Source: Roseivirga sp. UBA6061
GTDB lineage: Bacteria; Bacteroidota; Bacteroidia; Cytophagales; Cyclobacteriaceae
Direction of reading: 5' to 3'
Assembly (NCBI GenBank): GCA_002427745.1
Contig: DIYF01000177.1
Coordinates: 62,001-126,000, forward strand
Length of the DNA: 64,000 bases
Shown piece by piece: positions 62,211 to 64,000 of the stretch. Position 1 is the stretch's first letter, and the number at the start of each line of letters is the position of its first letter. The notes under the pieces were generated by a model. The model searched no databases, was not told the DNA's origin, and was given only the letters and a program-made list of their open reading frames with translations. Made by a program: the position numbers and the translations under genes.

Positions 62211-63837
62211 ATGATTTTAGTATTTTTTGGATAAGCTCGTTAACTCTTCTGCGTCCCGACTTCAAATCAGTGCTGAGCATTAACTCGCTACTATACTTTC
62301 TACTTTCTTCAGATTCAACCAGCTCCCTAAAGTCTGCCAGGATTTCCTCTTTATTCACATCAATACCCAGGCCTTTATTCACAAAACCAAACTCTCCGGA
62401 AGCAAAAAAGTGAGTCAGTTCTCTTTCATTCTGGGCCAAAACGATAGCTGGCGTACCCATGCTGGCTACTTCAAAAGTGGTACGCCCTGCAGAGGTAAAA
62501 ATCAAATCTGCCTTTGACATGTGATCCGCAATATTCTTAACATCAGTCAGAATCTCAATACGCTCAAATTTGTCTAAGGAGGCATATTTAGTATACCCGT
62601 AACCAGCAATGACCTTGATATTTATATCTTGTTCAATACAAAAATCATAAATAGCGTCAATCACTTTCAGTGTGAAATTATTCGGGTCAACCCCTCCGAA
62701 ACTTACCAGTACCTGTGATACCCGGTCCGAAATTTCTTTAACAGGGCTGTATATAAACTCATCTCTCAAAAGGAAATACGCATGGCCAAAGAAATGATTC
62801 GGCTTAAGCCGTTTTTCAGGATAAATTGCATTAACAACCAAATCTGCCAGGCCAGCTCCCTCCCCCAGGTCCTCAAAGTTGATTACTTTAACTCCTGTCG
62901 CCTTCAGGCCTTCCACATAATTGTAAGAAGTGTCAAGAATATCATTTATGACTACATCAGGGTTGATAGACCTGATATCTTCAATCAGGTCATCAGATTT
63001 CTGGATGGACACCTCATAATTGAATGAAGCAATCTTATCCATTGCCAACTGGCTGTTTTTATCAACGATGAACGACAGCTTGTGATTAAGAATGTCGTTG
63101 GCCAGGAGCAGGCAATTGTAAACATGCCCCAAACCTACTTTGTTGTTGCCGGTGACGACAAAGAGCACATGTTTTCTCTTGAGTATGTACTCACAGAGAT
63201 TCCAGTCATCGAATGTGTCAATATCTATTTCCTCTCCGTCACTTAGCTCATAAAGTTGCACGTTCTCCCCGATTCGCTCTGATTCCGTTATGATACTTGA
63301 AGGAGTGATAAAAAAACTGCCCGTTTCAACGTAAGTCTGTGTCAGGTACTGCCGGTTCAACCTTTCAGTATAGTTGGGTACAAACCTTTCACCCTCCTTT
63401 CTCCAGGATAAGTGTGTATTGTTTTTTACCGAAATGACAGTACACGGTTCATCTTGTTGCAATGCCAGACTGATGGCATTATCAAGAGATTCGGGCTTTA
63501 ACAAGGGAGAGGTAGGTTGAAGGGTAATTATCAGGTCATATTGTTTACCTTTCTTCTCTCTGGCATACTCATAGCAAGCATATATTACCGGGTCTAATGT
63601 GATGGCATCCCCTGCTATTTCCATACTTCTTCTATGAATCTCTGCGCCAAGAAGTAAAGCAGAGTTAATGATCTCATCATCTTCACTTGAAACAAATACA
63701 TCCGGATGAAACTTAGAAGCTTTCGCTACACCAATGGAATAATGCAACAGAGGTTTTCCATTCAACCTTCTGAGATTTTTCCTTGGTATACCTTTAGAAC
63801 CTCCTCTGGCTGGTATTACTACTAAAATGTTTTTCAT
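62197..63837 (-). CDS. Fused CMP-nonulosonate cytidylyltransferase and PseG-like sugar hydrolase
   Basis: A 546-residue two-domain protein. Residues 1-225 are a NeuA/PseF cytidylyltransferase (VVIPARGGSKGIPRKNLRRL; DLIITLQPTSPLL; DIDTFDDWNL), which activates the sugar acid with CTP. Residues 225-546 are a GT-B-like PseG-type domain (NNKVGLGHVYNCLLLAND with His238; VLVSFGGVDPNNFT; IFTSAGRTTFEVASMGTPAI), which in PseG removes UDP from an altrose derivative before NeuB/PseI acts. The Arg usual after the GHV motif of PseG is Asn241 here. Separate enzymes usually do these two steps, which flank the NeuB step. It overlaps neuB by 14 bp. Confidence 0.9.
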   Translation of the reverse strand: MKNILVVIPARGGSKGIPRKNLRRLNGKPLLHYSIGVAKASKFHPDVFVSSEDDEIINSALLLGAEIHRRSMEIAGDAITLDPVIYACYEYAREKKGKQYDLIITLQPTSPLLKPESLDNAISLALQQDEPCTVISVKNNTHLSWRKEGERFVPNYTERLNRQYLTQTYVETGSFFITPSSIITESERIGENVQLYELSDGEEIDIDTFDDWNLCEYILKRKHVLFVVTGNNKVGLGHVYNCLLLANDILNHKLSFIVDKNSQLAMDKIASFNYEVSIQKSDDLIEDIRSINPDVVINDILDTSYNYVEGLKATGVKVINFEDLGEGAGLADLVVNAIYPEKRLKPNHFFGHAYFLLRDEFIYSPVKEISDRVSQVLVSFGGVDPNNFTLKVIDAIYDFCIEQDINIKVIAGYGYTKYASLDKFERIEILTDVKNIADHMSKADLIFTSAGRTTFEVASMGTPAIVLAQNERELTHFFASGEFGFVNKGLGIDVNKEEILADFRELVESEESRKYSSELMLSTDLKSGRRRVNELIQKILKSYESN

Positions 63838-63918
63838 CTGATTTATTTGAGATACAGTTCAAGAAACCGAAGGTTCCCCCAACACTGATCCAATACTTAA
63901 GCAAGTACTGAGTGCATG

Positions 63919-64000
63919 TTACGATTTTAAATCAGTCAACAGGTTTTTCAGAGGTGTCCTGAACATGGCCCAAAGCACCACAAGCATTGACCCCAGAAAG
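63919..64000 (-). CDS. C-terminal end of an unidentified, probably membrane-associated protein (partial)
   Basis: On the minus strand an open frame runs in from the right edge to a TAA at 63921-63919. It encodes 26 residues beginning FLGSMLVVLWAMFRTP and ending LLTDLKS. The hydrophobic segment followed by a basic/helical tail would suit the end of a membrane protein. There are too few residues to assign a family. It would lie upstream of the fused nonulosonate gene, 81 bp away. Confidence 0.4.
   Translation of the reverse strand, partial: FLGSMLVVLWAMFRTPLKNLLTDLKS

Noticed and set aside
1..64000. Search for tRNA or rRNA genes, insertion sequences, integrases, CRISPR repeats and phage genes
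   Set aside because: None was recognised by reading; a tRNAscan/Infernal or ISfinder run would be needed to exclude short or diverged copies.

Overview
The window looks like chromosomal DNA of a marine-type Bacteroidota, probably of the order Cytophagales. This placement is inferred from four things: tandem DUF3857 proteins, Bacteroidota-type Wzi capsule-assembly proteins, promoter elements of the TAnnTTTG (-7) class, and the lack of clear Shine-Dalgarno sites. No rRNA, tRNA, insertion sequence, phage gene or CRISPR array was seen. Genes are densely packed, with many 1-4 bp start/stop overlaps.

Positions 1-23,000 are mostly core functions: the end of uvrB, an Amt ammonium transporter, three tandem DUF3857/transglutaminase-fold secreted proteins (only one keeps the catalytic Cys and His), Mn-type superoxide dismutase, tadA, aspS, a three-gene partner-switching module (membrane SpoIIE-type phosphatase, STAS antagonist, RsbW-like kinase), a SurA/PpiC periplasmic chaperone operon ending in a MoxR ATPase, a 3-hydroxyacyl-CoA dehydrogenase, and pheS.

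From about 21,190 to the right edge nearly everything concerns surface polysaccharide. First come nucleotide-sugar supply (galE, ugd, UDP-glucuronate decarboxylase), three Wzi-type outer-membrane proteins, a WcaJ-type initiating phosphotransferase and an unrecognised lipoprotein. A first export/polymerisation locus follows on the minus strand (45,571 down to 31,668): WecA-like initiator, SLBB export protein, Wzz, Wzx, epimerase, GT2, Wzy-like ligase/polymerase, two GT4 enzymes, a WecG/TagA glycosyltransferase and a CDP-paratose-epimerase-like protein.

An rfbBCA operon with a sulfotransferase (45,686-48,994, plus strand) separates this from a second minus-strand locus (from the right edge down to 49,246). 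That locus holds a fused CMP-nonulosonate synthetase/PseG-like protein, a NeuB-family synthase, a pyruvyltransferase-family protein, a sulfotransferase, a second Wzx, a sialyltransferase-like enzyme with a DDG motif, a second Wzy, two GT4 enzymes, another sulfotransferase, a NodB-like deacetylase, a Gfo/Idh/MocA oxidoreductase and a TIM-barrel protein resembling an aldo-keto reductase without its active-site residues. Together these predict a strongly acidic glycan carrying sulfate, a nonulosonic acid and perhaps pyruvate. I regard this locus as the most interesting part of the window.
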